Shown: positions 22,792 to 32,051 of the stretch, in pieces
Layout: every line of letters starts with the position of its first letter
Numbering within the stretch: the first letter of the stretch is position 1
Origin: Gammaproteobacteria bacterium
GTDB taxonomy: Bacteria; Pseudomonadota; Gammaproteobacteria; UBA9214
Assembly (NCBI GenBank): GCA_029860045.1
Contig: JAOUBY010000006.1
Coordinates: forward strand, 1-50,818
Reading direction: 5' to 3'
DNA: 50,818 nucleotides
Position numbers and translations under genes: made by a program
Notes under the pieces: model-generated
Seen by the model: the letters and a program-made list of their open reading frames with translations, nothing else
Databases searched by the model: none
What the model was told of the DNA's origin: nothing

Positions 22792-23709
22792 ATGTCGACC
22801 ATGACCCTGCAAGCAAGCCTGCCCTGGACAACTTCGCATGAAGAAGACCGCCGTTTTCGTCGAATCCTGTTGCAGACTCTTTTGATCAGTCTGGTTGTCG
22901 GTACAGTCACGCCCTATGTCCGGATACCACAACCTGATGCCGGGATTACAGAGGAACTGCCACCACGCCGCGTGCGCCTGCTTGGTGAACAGCAAGCGCC
23001 TGCGCCACTGCCGGCACCCGTACAGACAGCACCCGCGGTGACTGCTCCATCTGCGCCGCAAACCGTACCCGAGCGACCACCGGCTGCACCGGTCGTGACA
23101 CCCCGCCAGAAAGCGGCAAACAGCGGGATACTGACCATGAGTGACGAGCTCGCCAGGCTGCGCGACAAGGCACCGAGGACCGGGACAGCATCGGTGCAAG
23201 ACGATACTGTCAGTCAGGGGCACGCAGAGACAGCAAACCCCTCCGCACTGACTGCAAACGTGATCCGTGGCAGCAACGGTATTGACGGTGGTGTCGCCCA
23301 CCAATCGGTGCTGGGCGCGGGTGGCCTGCCGGGCAGGGAAAACAGCCGGCAAGGCGCGGGTGGTCGTGCAGGGACAGCGGCGACAGGCGGACGGGCATCT
23401 GCGCCTTCGCCAGGCGTGGTTCGCAGCCAGGAAGAAATTCAGGAGATACTGGATCGGAACAAGGGTGCCATGTACGCACTCTACAACCGCGAGTTGCGCA
23501 AGGATGCCACCTTGCAGGGCAAGGTCGTCATGAGTATCACGATTGCCCCGGCAGGCAATGTTACCCGCTGCGTCATCCTCAGCAGCGGACTGGGTTCAAC
23601 CTCGCTGGAACAGCAGCTGGTAGCGCTCATCAAACGCATTGACTTTGGTAACAAACCGGACGTGCCTGTGGTTACCACGAAGATTCCTATCGAGTTCTTT
23701 CCAAGATGA
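22792..23709 (+). CDS. TonB-like energy transducer with AgmX/PglI C-terminal domain
   Basis: A 305-residue protein. The cytosolic N-terminus is followed by one membrane helix (ILLQTLLISLVVGTVTPYV, about 25-43), a Pro/Ala/Gln-rich periplasm-spanning region (about 60-210, first Pro-rich, then Gly-rich), and a C-terminal domain of about 95 residues starting at SQEEIQEILDRNKGAMYALY. That domain has LRKDATLQGKVVMSITIAPA and ends IPIEFFPR, the AgmX/PglI (GltJ-like) C-terminal signature, related to TonB. By analogy the ExbB-ExbD1-ExbD2 stator would move it against an outer-membrane or periplasmic partner. The two cysteines typical of some relatives are reduced to one (VTRCVILSSG). The start at 22792 has no strong Shine-Dalgarno and is probably coupled to exbD2. 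Confidence 0.86.
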   Translation: MSTMTLQASLPWTTSHEEDRRFRRILLQTLLISLVVGTVTPYVRIPQPDAGITEELPPRRVRLLGEQQAPAPLPAPVQTAPAVTAPSAPQTVPERPPAAPVVTPRQKAANSGILTMSDELARLRDKAPRTGTASVQDDTVSQGHAETANPSALTANVIRGSNGIDGGVAHQSVLGAGGLPGRENSRQGAGGRAGTAATGGRASAPSPGVVRSQEEIQEILDRNKGAMYALYNRELRKDATLQGKVVMSITIAPAGNVTRCVILSSGLGSTSLEQQLVALIKRIDFGNKPDVPVVTTKIPIEFFPR

Positions 23710-24662
23710 GCGCCGGCTGCTGCAATAGCAGGCAACTCGCCGGATTCCGTGTGTTACTGGCGACCGTGCTGTTGCTGTGTACCGTTGCCGTGCAGGGCAC
23801 GAGCCCGGTGCTGGACTGGCAGGTGTTGCTGGCAGACCCCGATCCCGTGGAACTGACAGAACTGGCCAGCCAGTATGAACATGCCGTCGGTTATCGTCGT
23901 GATTATGGCAGGGCCCGGCAGCTGTATTGCGCAGCCGCCCGACTCGGCCACCTGCCGGCACAGGTGCGCCTGGCCTGGATGTATGCCAATGGCCTTGGCG
24001 CCCCCCGGGATACGGACCTGGCCGCCGCCTGGCTGCAGGTGGCCGCGGCCAATGGTGATTTGCAGATACGCAAGTTTCTCGCCTATGTCGGCGAGCCTGA
24101 TGTCCCCAGGAAACCAAGATGTACCTACGAAAGCCGGTTTGATGCCTATGCCATCGCGTCGATACCTGGCCAGAACAGGGTTACAGGTATCGGCATCAAT
24201 ACCGATACCCCCGAGCGCGAGCAAATAGCATCGTGGGTACGCCAGCTGGCACCGGATTATAGTCTGGACCCGAACCTCATTCTTGCAATTATCCAGGCAG
24301 AATCGAATTTCAATCCAGGTGCCCACTCGCCAAAGAATGCACAGGGCCTGATGCAGTTGATTCCCTCCACAGCAGCCCGCTTTGGTGTCAGGGACATTAC
24401 TGACCCGTTGCAGAACCTGCATGGGGGAATGGCCTATGTGCGCTGGTTGTTATCTTTTTTCAAAGGTGACCTGCGCCTGACACTGGCAGGCTACAATGCC
24501 GGTGAAGGGGCGGTGGAGAAATACCTGGGTGTGCCGCCTTACCGGGAGACGCAGAACTACATTCGCAAGGTTATCAGTGTCTACGGCCGCGACACTCATC
24601 CACCGATTATGCCGGTGGTTGAGCCATCAAAGTTTTTTTCTTCATTCCAGAAAAAACGCTGA
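23706..24662 (+). CDS. Sel1-repeat lytic transglycosylase (SLT family 1)
   Basis: A 318-residue exported murein hydrolase. A hydrophobic signal (FRVLLATVLLLCTVAVQG) is followed by one to two Sel1-type repeats (ARQLYCAAARLGHLPAQVRL; MYANGLGAPRDTDLAAAWLQ) and an SLT domain with the catalytic glutamate in IIQAESNFNPGAHSPKNAQG, then GLMQLIPSTAARFGV and LAGYNAGEGAVEKY. It cleaves peptidoglycan glycan strands. The start overlaps the AgmX-gene stop (ATGA), tying it to the ExbBD machine. Opening the sacculus so that the complex can pass through is a reasonable inference. Confidence 0.9.
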   Translation: MSAGCCNSRQLAGFRVLLATVLLLCTVAVQGTSPVLDWQVLLADPDPVELTELASQYEHAVGYRRDYGRARQLYCAAARLGHLPAQVRLAWMYANGLGAPRDTDLAAAWLQVAAANGDLQIRKFLAYVGEPDVPRKPRCTYESRFDAYAIASIPGQNRVTGIGINTDTPEREQIASWVRQLAPDYSLDPNLILAIIQAESNFNPGAHSPKNAQGLMQLIPSTAARFGVRDITDPLQNLHGGMAYVRWLLSFFKGDLRLTLAGYNAGEGAVEKYLGVPPYRETQNYIRKVISVYGRDTHPPIMPVVEPSKFFSSFQKKR

Positions 24663-24709
24663 CCCTGCGACGGTAAACGGAGCCTTCCCTGCTACAAAAA
24701 CTGTCCGGA

Positions 24710-25240
24710 ATGATTGATCGCATCGCCAGCGTCCGTGCGCTGGTGTTACTGACGCTGCTGGCTATTCTCTTTCCGGTCGCGATTTTCCCTGCCGCCGGAA
24801 TCGGGGATATCACGCCGCTTGATCTTTATTTCTCCTATTCACCTGACCAGGTCTACCAATACCTTGGCGAGCTGGGCGCCAAAGGTCGTATCGCTTATGC
24901 AAGGATGGAATTGACCACGGACCTGCTGTTCCCTGTAGTCTACTCACTGGCACTGACCGTGGCCCTGACGATGGGTGCACGCAGAATACTTTCACCAGAT
25001 AATCGACTCCAGCATCTGCGCTTCCTTCCATTGCTGATTGTAATTTCTGACTGGTGTGAAAATCTGAGCCTGGCCGTTGTTACAGGCGCCTTTCCTGATA
25101 GACTGGATGCGATCGCTAGCGCCGCAAGACTCTTTACTTCGGCCAAGTGGACTTTCCTTATTCTGGTGGTTATAACACTGGTTACCGCAGGTACTTTGGC
25201 TGTTACAAAGCAATTTCGGGAAAGATCAGTACGGCGGTGA
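24710..25240 (+). CDS. Four-helix integral membrane protein, unknown
   Basis: A 176-residue protein with four clear hydrophobic segments (ALVLLTLLAILFPVAIFPA, LLFPVVYSLALTVALTMG, LRFLPLLIVISDWCENLSLA and FLILVVITLVTAGTLAV). The SDWCENLSLA pattern within a membrane helix resembles other small uncharacterised bacterial membrane proteins. No enzyme motif is seen. It follows the transglycosylase by 47 bases on the same strand and is convergent with the next gene, so it could be the last gene of the locus or independent. A short imperfect hairpin (25243-25258) without a T tract lies after its stop. Confidence 0.68.
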   Translation: MIDRIASVRALVLLTLLAILFPVAIFPAAGIGDITPLDLYFSYSPDQVYQYLGELGAKGRIAYARMELTTDLLFPVVYSLALTVALTMGARRILSPDNRLQHLRFLPLLIVISDWCENLSLAVVTGAFPDRLDAIASAARLFTSAKWTFLILVVITLVTAGTLAVTKQFRERSVRR

Positions 25241-25281
25241 TGGGTCTGGTGGCAGACCTCCTGTGACGAGACCGGCGGGAA

Positions 25282-25965
25282 TCAGAACTTGCGTACCGCC
25301 CTGTTCAGCGGGTAGCGCGTAAAGCGCAGCAATTCACCGTTCATTCCCTGCATCAACAGCCCTGACTGGTTGCGCACGAAAGTGTAGCGCGACACTGTAT
25401 TGGTGCGCGGGCTGTACATGTTGACGATATCGTCCTCGACACTGATCGCACCATTCAGGCCAAGTCGACCGGCGCGCAGCCGAAAGCGGTTGCCTTGCAC
25501 CTCGAGGACTTCACCGGAAGCACCATACCAGCGTCCCTCGATGATCGAGGCGCCCGGGAAGGGCTCTACGCCCGGGTTCCGGTAACCCGGTCCATAACCG
25601 GCACGGGAGCCCGGGTAACCAATACCGCCAGGGTAACCGCCGCCAAACGGGTTGCCCCAGCCATTGTCCCATGGCGACATCGACCACGGTGAATTGCCGA
25701 ACGAATTAAACGGGGAACCAAAGCCCGACATCATCGGCCAGGCGCTCATGCCAAGGTTAAAGGAATTCAGTCCGCCAAAATTGTTGCCCCAGTTATTGCC
25801 CCAGTCATTGTTGTCATTGCCGAGCATGGCATCGGACATCACGTTCATCATGGTCAGCATCATGCGGAACATCAGGCCGAACATGTCCTCGAAAGCCTGC
25901 GCAGTCGACGGCAGCGGGGCGCTGAGGGCAAAGATCAGAATCAATATGGCGCGTTTCTTTCTCAT
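25282..25965 (-). CDS. Exported Met-rich and Asn/Gly/Trp-rich protein, unknown
   Basis: A 227-residue protein with a Sec signal peptide (RAILILIFALSAPLPSTAQA). The mature N-terminus is methionine-rich (FGLMFRMMLTMMNVMSDAML). A low-complexity stretch of about 90 residues rich in Asn, Gly, Trp, Phe and Pro follows (for example NDWGNNWGNNFGG and GNPFGGGYPGGIGYPGS), then a compact C-terminal beta domain beginning about IEGRWYGASGEVLEVQGNRF. The C-terminal part looks like a small barrel or SH3-like domain; the middle looks intrinsically disordered. The function is not recognised. It is a single gene, convergent with its neighbour and divergent from metH. The 253-base gap to metH shows no gene. Confidence 0.72.
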   Translation of the reverse strand: MRKKRAILILIFALSAPLPSTAQAFEDMFGLMFRMMLTMMNVMSDAMLGNDNNDWGNNWGNNFGGLNSFNLGMSAWPMMSGFGSPFNSFGNSPWSMSPWDNGWGNPFGGGYPGGIGYPGSRAGYGPGYRNPGVEPFPGASIIEGRWYGASGEVLEVQGNRFRLRAGRLGLNGAISVEDDIVNMYSPRTNTVSRYTFVRNQSGLLMQGMNGELLRFTRYPLNRAVRKF

Positions 25966-26218
25966 GACATCACGTTAACGGGAAAAAGCTCTCTACCCTT
26001 GATTCTGAAAAGCAAACCACCCACCTTGCTGTAGCGAGCCATATTACCATATATTGTGTTTTGTTATCAGCAAGATACAATACTTTGCGATCACGTGGCT
26101 TATGCCGCGTAATGGCGCCTCGCAAAACGCCTGGTCTATAAATTTCCTTTTAAAGATCATGCAATTAACATCAACAGCCATGCTAAACTGACCGGCTTGA
26201 CCGCAGACGACTGAAACC

Positions 26219-29200
26219 ATGACAAAAATCTCCGACCTGCTGGCCGAGCGCATCCTGTTTCTGGACGGCGCCATGGGTACCATGATCCAGCGCCACAAGC
26301 TGGGCGAGGCCGACTACCGTGGCGAGCGTTTTACCGACTGGCCCAGTGACCTCAAGGGCAATAATGACCTGCTGGCACTGACACAACCGCACATCATTGC
26401 AGACATCCACCGCCAGTACCTGGAAGCCGGGGCGGACATCGTCGAGACCAACACCTTCAATGCCACGCGCGTGGCCATGGCCGATTACGGCATGGAGGAA
26501 ATCAGTTACGAAATCAATGTTGCGGCAGCGCAGCTCGCGCGCGCGGTTGCGGACGAGGTCACTGCCAGCAACCCGGACAGGCCGCGCTTCGTCGCCGGCG
26601 TGCTCGGACCGACCAACCGTACTGCGTCGATCTCTCCGGATGTCAACGATCCCGGCTTTCGCAACATCAGTTTCGACGAACTGGTCGAGGCCTACATCGA
26701 ATCCACGCGCGGCCTGGTCGAGGGCGGGGCTGACATCATCCTGATCGAGACTATCTTCGACACCCTGAATGCCAAGGCCGCGATATTCGCGGTTGAACAG
26801 TTCTTTGCAGACAGCGGCAGCCGCCTGCCGGTGATGATTTCTGTCACCATCACCGACCAGTCCGGTCGCACACTCACCGGGCAGGTCACCGAGGCATTTT
26901 ACAACTCACTGCGCCATGCAAAGCCTGTTTCGATTGGCCTGAACTGCGCACTCGGCGCCGACGAGTTACGCCAGTACGTGGAAGAGCTGTCGCGCATTTC
27001 CGACACCTGTATCTCCGCCCACCCGAATGCCGGCCTGCCAAACGAATTCGGTGAATACGACGAAACGCCGGAAAAGATGGCCGGCGAGCTTGCTGACTGG
27101 GCCGCAAACGGATTCGTCAATATTATCGGTGGCTGCTGCGGCACCACGCCGGACCACATCAGGGCCATCGTGGAGGCCGTCAGCCAGCATTCGCCACGCA
27201 GAATTCCCGAGATAGCAACGCAGTGCCGTCTGTCCGGACTGGAACCGTGCAACATCGGCAAGGACTCACTGTTCGTCAACGTGGGCGAGCGCACCAACGT
27301 TACCGGCTCAGCGATGTTCAAGCGCCTGATTATGGAAGGTGACTACGAGACTGCACTTGACGTGGCACGCCAGCAGGTCGAGAACGGTGCACAGATAATC
27401 GACGTCAACATGGACGAGGGCATGCTGGAGTCGAAAGAGGCGATGGTGCACTTCCTGAATCTTATTTCGGCGGAGCCCGACATCTCGCGCGTGCCGATCA
27501 TGATCGACTCCTCCAAGTGGGAAGTGATCGAAGCCGGCCTCAAGTGCATCCAGGGCAAGGGCGTGGTGAATTCCATCAGCCTGAAAGAAGGCGAGGCAGA
27601 ATTCATTCGCCACGCAGAACTGGTCAAGCGCTACGGCGCCGCTGCCATCGTCATGGCATTCGACGAGACCGGCCAGGCCGATACACGTGCACGCAAGTTC
27701 GAGATTTGCCAGCGTGCCTACCAGATCCTCACCGAACAGGTCGGCTTTGCGCCGGAAGACATCATCTTCGATCCGAATATCTTCGCCGTCGCCACCGGTA
27801 TCGAGGAGCACAACAATTACGGCAAGGATTTTATCGAAGCGACCCACGACATCAAGCAGAAACTCCCGCACGCCTTGATCTCGGGCGGCGTATCCAACGT
27901 GTCATTCTCATTCCGTGGCAATAACCCGGTGCGCGAGGCAATTCATGCCGTGTTCCTGTACCACGCCATCAAGAACGGCATGGACATGGGCATCGTCAAT
28001 GCCGGCCAACTGGCGATCTATGAGGATATCCCGAAAGAATTACGCGAACGTGTCGAAGACGTGGTGCTGAACCGTCATGACGATGCCACCGAGCGACTGC
28101 TTGAGGTCGCCGAGCAGTACCGGGGAGACGGCAAGGGTACGGAGAAGGTCGACAGCCCGGAATGGCGCGAGTGGGATGTCAACAAGCGCCTCGAACACGC
28201 GCTGGTCAAGGGCATAACCGATTACATCGAGGAAGACACCGAGGAGGCACGCCTGAATGCCGATCGCCCGCTGGACGTAATCGAGGGGCCATTGATGGAT
28301 GGCATGAACGTGGTCGGTGACCTGTTCGGCGCCGGCAAGATGTTCCTTCCACAGGTGGTGAAATCCGCGCGCGTCATGAAAAAGGCCGTGGCGTGGCTGA
28401 TGCCATTCATGGATTCAGAGAAGGATGGCGGCGTGCAGAGCAACGGCACCATCCTGATGGCAACGGTGAAGGGCGACGTGCACGACATCGGTAAAAATAT
28501 CGTCGGCGTGGTGCTGCAGTGCAACAGCTACGAGGTGATCGACCTCGGCGTCATGGTGCCGGCCGAAACCATCCTCAAGACCGCCAGGGAAAAGAACGTC
28601 GACATTATTGGCCTGTCCGGCCTGATCACTCCGTCACTGGACGAGATGATGCACATCGGCAAGGAGATGGAGCGTCAGGGCTTTGAACTGCCGCTATTGA
28701 TCGGCGGCGCAACCACCTCGCAGATCCACACCTCGGTGAAGATCGACCCGCAGTACCGTGGCGCAGTCGTCTATGTCGCCGATGCCTCGCGCGCTGTCGG
28801 TGTCGCCAGCACCCTGTTGAGCGCGGATCGACGCAAGGCCTACATCGCGGAGATCAAGGAAAAATATCAGCGCCTCCGCGATCAGCGTGCCGGGCAACAG
28901 CAGGCACGCACGCTCACCAGCCTCAAGGATGCACGTGCCAACAAGTTCGCTACCGAATGGAGCCAGCACCCGATAGTCAAGCCGACATTTACCGGCCTCA
29001 AGCTGTTTGACGATTACCCGCTGGCCGAGCTGGTCGATTACATCGACTGGAGCCCGTTCTTCAAGGCCTGGGAACTGGCCGGCAAGTTCCCGAAGATCCT
29101 CGACGACCCGATCATTGGAGCGGAGGCAACGCAGCTGTTCAAGGACGCTAACGCCATGCTGGAAAGCATCGTCAGTGAAAAATGGTTACAGGCACGTGCC

Positions 29201-29896
29201 GTCATCGGTTTCTTCCCCGCCAACACGGTCAATGACGATGACATTGAACTGTACACGGACGACTCACGCAGCGAGGTCAGGGCAGTAATTCATACCCTGC
29301 GCCAGCAGATCAACCGCCGCAACAATGCCCCCAACCTGGCGTTGGCTGACTACGTCGCACCAGAGGACAGTGGCGTGGCCGATCACATCGGCGCGTTTGC
29401 CGTCACCGCCGGTATCGGCATTGAAAAGAAGGTCGCCGAATTCGAGGCCGATCACGACGACTACAACAGCATCCTGTTAAAGGCACTCGCCGACCGGCTG
29501 GCCGAGGCCTTTGCCGAGCGCATGCACGAACGCGTGCGCAGGGAATTCTGGGGATATGCAACCACGGAAGACCTCTCCAACGAGGCCCTCATCAAGGAGG
29601 AATATCGTGGTATCCGCCCGGCACCAGGTTATCCGGCCTGCCCGGACCACACCGAGAAGCGTACCCTGTGGGAGCTTATCCAGCCGGATGTGAATGCCGG
29701 CATGACGCTGACCGAAAGCTTCGCTATGCTGCCAACCGCATCCGTCTCCGGCCTGTACTTCGCCCACCCGGGGGCGCGCTACTTCGGTACCGGCAAGCTC
29801 GGTCGCGACCAGGTCGAGGACTACGCAAAACGCAAGGGCATTGAAGTCAGCGAGGTCGAGCGCTGGCTGGCATCGGTGCTGGGCTACGACGCTTAA
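26219..29896 (+). CDS. metH: Cobalamin-dependent methionine synthase MetH
   Basis: Transfers a methyl group from methyltetrahydrofolate to homocysteine through cobalamin. The 1225 residues contain all four modules: homocysteine/zinc domain (ending [14 protein letters not shown], whose Cys pair plus an upstream Cys bind zinc), pterin-binding domain ([20 protein letters not shown] and [16 protein letters not shown]), cobalamin domain with the base-off motif [10 protein letters not shown] (DxHxxG), and the C-terminal AdoMet reactivation domain ([15 protein letters not shown]). Length equals E. coli MetH (1227). No cobalamin or SAH riboswitch was recognised upstream. Confidence 0.98.
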   Translation: MTKISDLLAERILFLDGAMGTMIQRHKLGEADYRGERFTDWPSDLKGNNDLLALTQPHIIADIHRQYLEAGADIVETNTFNATRVAMADYGMEEISYEINVAAAQLARAVADEVTASNPDRPRFVAGVLGPTNRTASISPDVNDPGFRNISFDELVEAYIESTRGLVEGGADIILIETIFDTLNAKAAIFAVEQFFADSGSRLPVMISVTITDQSGRTLTGQVTEAFYNSLRHAKPVSIGLNCALGADELRQYVEELSRISDTCISAHPNAGLPNEFGEYDETPEKMAGELADWAANGFVNIIGGCCGTTPDHIRAIVEAVSQHSPRRIPEIATQCRLSGLEPCNIGKDSLFVNVGERTNVTGSAMFKRLIMEGDYETALDVARQQVENGAQIIDVNMDEGMLESKEAMVHFLNLISAEPDISRVPIMIDSSKWEVIEAGLKCIQGKGVVNSISLKEGEAEFIRHAELVKRYGAAAIVMAFDETGQADTRARKFEICQRAYQILTEQVGFAPEDIIFDPNIFAVATGIEEHNNYGKDFIEATHDIKQKLPHALISGGVSNVSFSFRGNNPVREAIHAVFLYHAIKNGMDMGIVNAGQLAIYEDIPKELRERVEDVVLNRHDDATERLLEVAEQYRGDGKGTEKVDSPEWREWDVNKRLEHALVKGITDYIEEDTEEARLNADRPLDVIEGPLMDGMNVVGDLFGAGKMFLPQVVKSARVMKKAVAWLMPFMDSEKDGGVQSNGTILMATVKGDVHDIGKNIVGVVLQCNSYEVIDLGVMVPAETILKTAREKNVDIIGLSGLITPSLDEMMHIGKEMERQGFELPLLIGGATTSQIHTSVKIDPQYRGAVVYVADASRAVGVASTLLSADRRKAYIAEIKEKYQRLRDQRAGQQQARTLTSLKDARANKFATEWSQHPIVKPTFTGLKLFDDYPLAELVDYIDWSPFFKAWELAGKFPKILDDPIIGAEATQLFKDANAMLESIVSEKWLQARAVIGFFPANTVNDDDIELYTDDSRSEVRAVIHTLRQQINRRNNAPNLALADYVAPEDSGVADHIGAFAVTAGIGIEKKVAEFEADHDDYNSILLKALADRLAEAFAERMHERVRREFWGYATTEDLSNEALIKEEYRGIRPAPGYPACPDHTEKRTLWELIQPDVNAGMTLTESFAMLPTASVSGLYFAHPGARYFGTGKLGRDQVEDYAKRKGIEVSEVERWLASVLGYDA

Positions 29897-30124
29897 CTCA
29901 ACACCTTCCCCATATAGTTTCCCTGTCGCGGTCAAGAAGACGTGGTTGTGACATAGGGCATCCTTGCCGTGTTTGCTAATTCATTTGGGCCGTGCTATAT
30001 CAAACTAAACCTTTGTTTTGCAGGGAATGCAATATGTCTTTCTTACCCAATTGTCGTAAGACAACCCCGACTTTTAGGCCCTCTAATAGTTGTTATATTT
30101 TTATCAGGCATAGAGAAGCAATAA
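29897..30124. other. AT-rich junction between metH and the cassette region
   Basis: These 228 bases hold no gene I can support. Base composition shifts towards AT from about 29990 onward, marking entry into foreign-looking DNA. A GTTATAT at about 30091-30097 could be the left recombination point of the first cassette, but no matching attC or attI arm was found beside it. Confidence 0.4.
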
Positions 30125-30769
30125 ATGAAGCTAGAGCTTGATCATGTTTTCATTCTTGTTGAACCGGAGGCAAAAGTAGCAGATTTATTAGTAGAGCTTG
30201 GTTTTCAGGAGGGCAGAAGAAACAAGCATGAAGGCCAGGGCACTTCTAACCGGCGATTCTTCTTCTCAAATGGTATGTTGGAATTATTATGGCTACACGA
30301 TGCCGAAGAAGCTAAAAATGGTCCAGGACGGGACTTGTTCTTTCCAGAACGTGAAAATGATTCAGGCGCATCTCCATTTGGAGTGATACTGCGTAGAATA
30401 AACAAAGCAGATTTTGAAATGCCATTTGATGGATGGAAATATCAACCTGATTATTTTTCACCTCCTTGGGCATTTCATGTTGGTTCGAATTCTAAGTATC
30501 TTGTTGAGCCTCTCTGTATTTATGTACCGTTTATAGAGCCAGCAGCCTCTGCCAGAAAAAAGGAGGAGGGTACGTTTAAATCAATTGATAACGTTTTAAT
30601 CCATACACCGTCTGACCCCTTTTCTAATATCTTGGATATTGTCGATTCAGCAGATAGATTATCTATTGTGCAGGGGGATAAGCATCTTATGGAGATAACA
30701 TTTGATGATAGGCAGTGTGGAAAGACTCGTGATTTTAGGCCAGATATTCCATTGGTAATTAATTGGTAG
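30125..30769 (+). CDS. VOC/glyoxalase-like domain protein (probable cassette gene)
   Basis: A 214-residue protein beginning KLELDHVFILVEPEAKVADL, the usual opening of a Glyoxalase_3-type VOC domain, with NRRFFFSNGMLELLWLHDAE providing the metal-ligand Glu region. Residues about 140-210 could form a second, weaker half. Exact chemistry cannot be assigned. The gene is AT-rich compared with metH upstream, stands alone, and is followed within 35 bases by an attC-like site, the layout of an integron gene cassette. Such VOC-like proteins are common cassette cargo. Confidence 0.8.
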   Translation: MKLELDHVFILVEPEAKVADLLVELGFQEGRRNKHEGQGTSNRRFFFSNGMLELLWLHDAEEAKNGPGRDLFFPERENDSGASPFGVILRRINKADFEMPFDGWKYQPDYFSPPWAFHVGSNSKYLVEPLCIYVPFIEPAASARKKEEGTFKSIDNVLIHTPSDPFSNILDIVDSADRLSIVQGDKHLMEITFDDRQCGKTRDFRPDIPLVINW

Positions 30770-30801
30770 AAAAAATGCTATCGTGCCTATATTTCGAATA
30801 T

Positions 30802-30843
30802 ATATAACAAATCGTTCGAGTTGACACAATTCAAACGTTAGCG
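30802..30843 (+). mobile_element. Short attC-like site (attC1)
   Basis: The site starts with ATATAAC (R''-like), then AAATC, then GTTCGAGTTG, which folds back on CAATTCAAAC with eight Watson-Crick pairs, one G-T pair and one mismatch. It ends in GTTAGCG (R'-like). The loop is only a few bases, making this about 42 bases in total, shorter than ordinary attC sites. It shares the 12-base GTTCGAGTTGAC exactly with attC2, so it may be an attC2-like site that lost its central part. Confidence 0.6.
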
Positions 30844-30850
30844 ATATTAA
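30821..30850 (+). promoter_or_regulatory. Candidate promoter formed inside attC1
   Basis: A perfect TTGACA (30821-30826) lies in the attC1 loop region and is followed after 18 bases by TATTAA (30845-30850, four of six matches). It points at the MBL-fold gene whose ATG is at 30893. In a cassette without an upstream integron promoter this could drive expression. Confidence 0.4.
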
Positions 30851-31976
30851 ATAATTTACGATCTATTAAACTAATAACTTTAGGGGTAAACGATGAAATA
30901 CTACCTGGTGCTGTTCTCAATGCTTTTTACATTTTCAAGCATATCAGTGGCACATAATGTCAATACTCCAAAAACCATCGAGCAATACGCGTTAGATAAA
31001 GTCAGCAACCATATTTACGTAGTTCATGGTAGGCACGAATTACCCAGCCCTGAAAACCGTGGTTTCATGAATAACCCGGGTGCAATCTTAACAAAGAACG
31101 GTGTCATTATTGTTGACCCGGGTAGTAGTGCAGAAATTGGCAAACAACTATTGGATAAAATACGAGAAGTATCAGACAAACCCATAATTGCTGTGTTTAA
31201 CACTCATGTGCATGGCGATCATTGGCTTGGAAATAATGGTATTCGTGAGCTCTATCCTGAAGTGCCAATTTATGCGCACAAAAATACAATTACACGTATT
31301 GGTGCTGGAGAAGGCGAGGATTGGCTGGAAATTTATATGAAAATGACTAAAGGTATAGTTAGTGGCACGCAAGTAACGATTCCTGATATAGGTCTTGCTG
31401 GTGGTGAGGAGCTCAAAATAGACAATGTGACACTCAAAATACATCACACCGGTCATGCCCATACAAATACAGATATTATGATCGAAGTTGTGGAAGAAAA
31501 GAGTCTTTTTTTCGGTGACATTGTTTCTGCAAAAATGGTACCTAATTCGGTTGTACCAAAAGATGCCAATTTTAAAGGCACCATTGCTGCTATTAAAACG
31601 ATGCTGGATCGGGATATAAATTTATTTATACCTGGACATGGCCGTAGTGGTGGACGCGAAGTTCCTGATGCGTCTCTACGATTTTTGGACATAATGTATT
31701 CTTCTACTGAAAAATACTACAAGCAAGGCCTTCAGGATTTTGAAATGAAGGGGCGGATTGTTAAAGATTTGGCAGAATTTAATGATTGGGACCAATTTAA
31801 TGAAATAGGTCGAGTTCTAAGCTATGTTTACAAAGAAGTAGAAAACGATAATTTCTAAACAAAGTTGAAATCTATAGCTGCTAACAAGGCGTTCGAGTTG
31901 ACGTATTTATTTCCAGTCTTCTTGTGCAGAATCGTACAAAAAGACCAATGCATAAATATGCAACTCAACTTAAACG
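30838..31976 (+). mobile_element. Putative integron gene cassette carrying an MBL-fold hydrolase
   Basis: The cassette boundaries are taken from the G/TT cleavage points of the R' boxes of attC1 and attC2. It holds one gene with short flanks and ends in an attC site, the standard cassette layout. No integrase gene or attI is visible in the window, so it resembles a CALIN (attC cluster lacking integrase) or a remnant. Orientation matches the VOC cassette upstream. Confidence 0.6.
30893..31858 (+). CDS. Exported MBL-fold metallo-hydrolase (cassette gene)
   Basis: A 321-residue protein with a signal peptide (YYLVLFSMLFTFSSISVA). The metallo-beta-lactamase fold is shown by THVHGDHW (His105, His107, Asp109, His110), then HTGHAHTNTD, FFGDIVS and IPGHGRSGG, together forming the full dinuclear zinc site. 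It resembles periplasmic SoxH or quinoprotein-relay-type MBL proteins more than true class B beta-lactamases, but the substrate is unknown. AGGGG precedes the ATG. The gene is AT-rich and lies between two attC-like sites. Confidence 0.85.
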   Translation: MKYYLVLFSMLFTFSSISVAHNVNTPKTIEQYALDKVSNHIYVVHGRHELPSPENRGFMNNPGAILTKNGVIIVDPGSSAEIGKQLLDKIREVSDKPIIAVFNTHVHGDHWLGNNGIRELYPEVPIYAHKNTITRIGAGEGEDWLEIYMKMTKGIVSGTQVTIPDIGLAGGEELKIDNVTLKIHHTGHAHTNTDIMIEVVEEKSLFFGDIVSAKMVPNSVVPKDANFKGTIAAIKTMLDRDINLFIPGHGRSGGREVPDASLRFLDIMYSSTEKYYKQGLQDFEMKGRIVKDLAEFNDWDQFNEIGRVLSYVYKEVENDNF

Positions 31977-31982
31977 TTAAAT
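31879..31982 (+). mobile_element. attC site (attC2)
   Basis: About 104 bases with the layout of an integron attC: R'' GCTAAC (31880-31885), spacer AAGGC, L'' GTTCGAGTTGA, and on the other side L' TCAACTTAAAC and R' GTTAAAT (31976-31982, matching GTTRRRY). The arms pair imperfectly, with an unpaired segment on one side as expected for extrahelical bases. A second pairing (CGTATTTAT with ATAAATATG) and an imperfect inner stem extend the hairpin. TAACAAGGCGTTC and TTAAACGTTAA are typical attC wording. Confidence 0.75.
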
Positions 31983-32051
31983 AAATATGGGCCAGTTACG
32001 ATCCTCAATATAATTGAGTACAATATCCGGCAATAATTCTGTCTATTCACG

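Noticed and set aside
25966-26218. Possible cobalamin or SAH riboswitch upstream of metH
   Set aside because: No B12-box or SAH-riboswitch core could be recognised; a weak TTGCGA...TCGCAA inverted pair is not enough.
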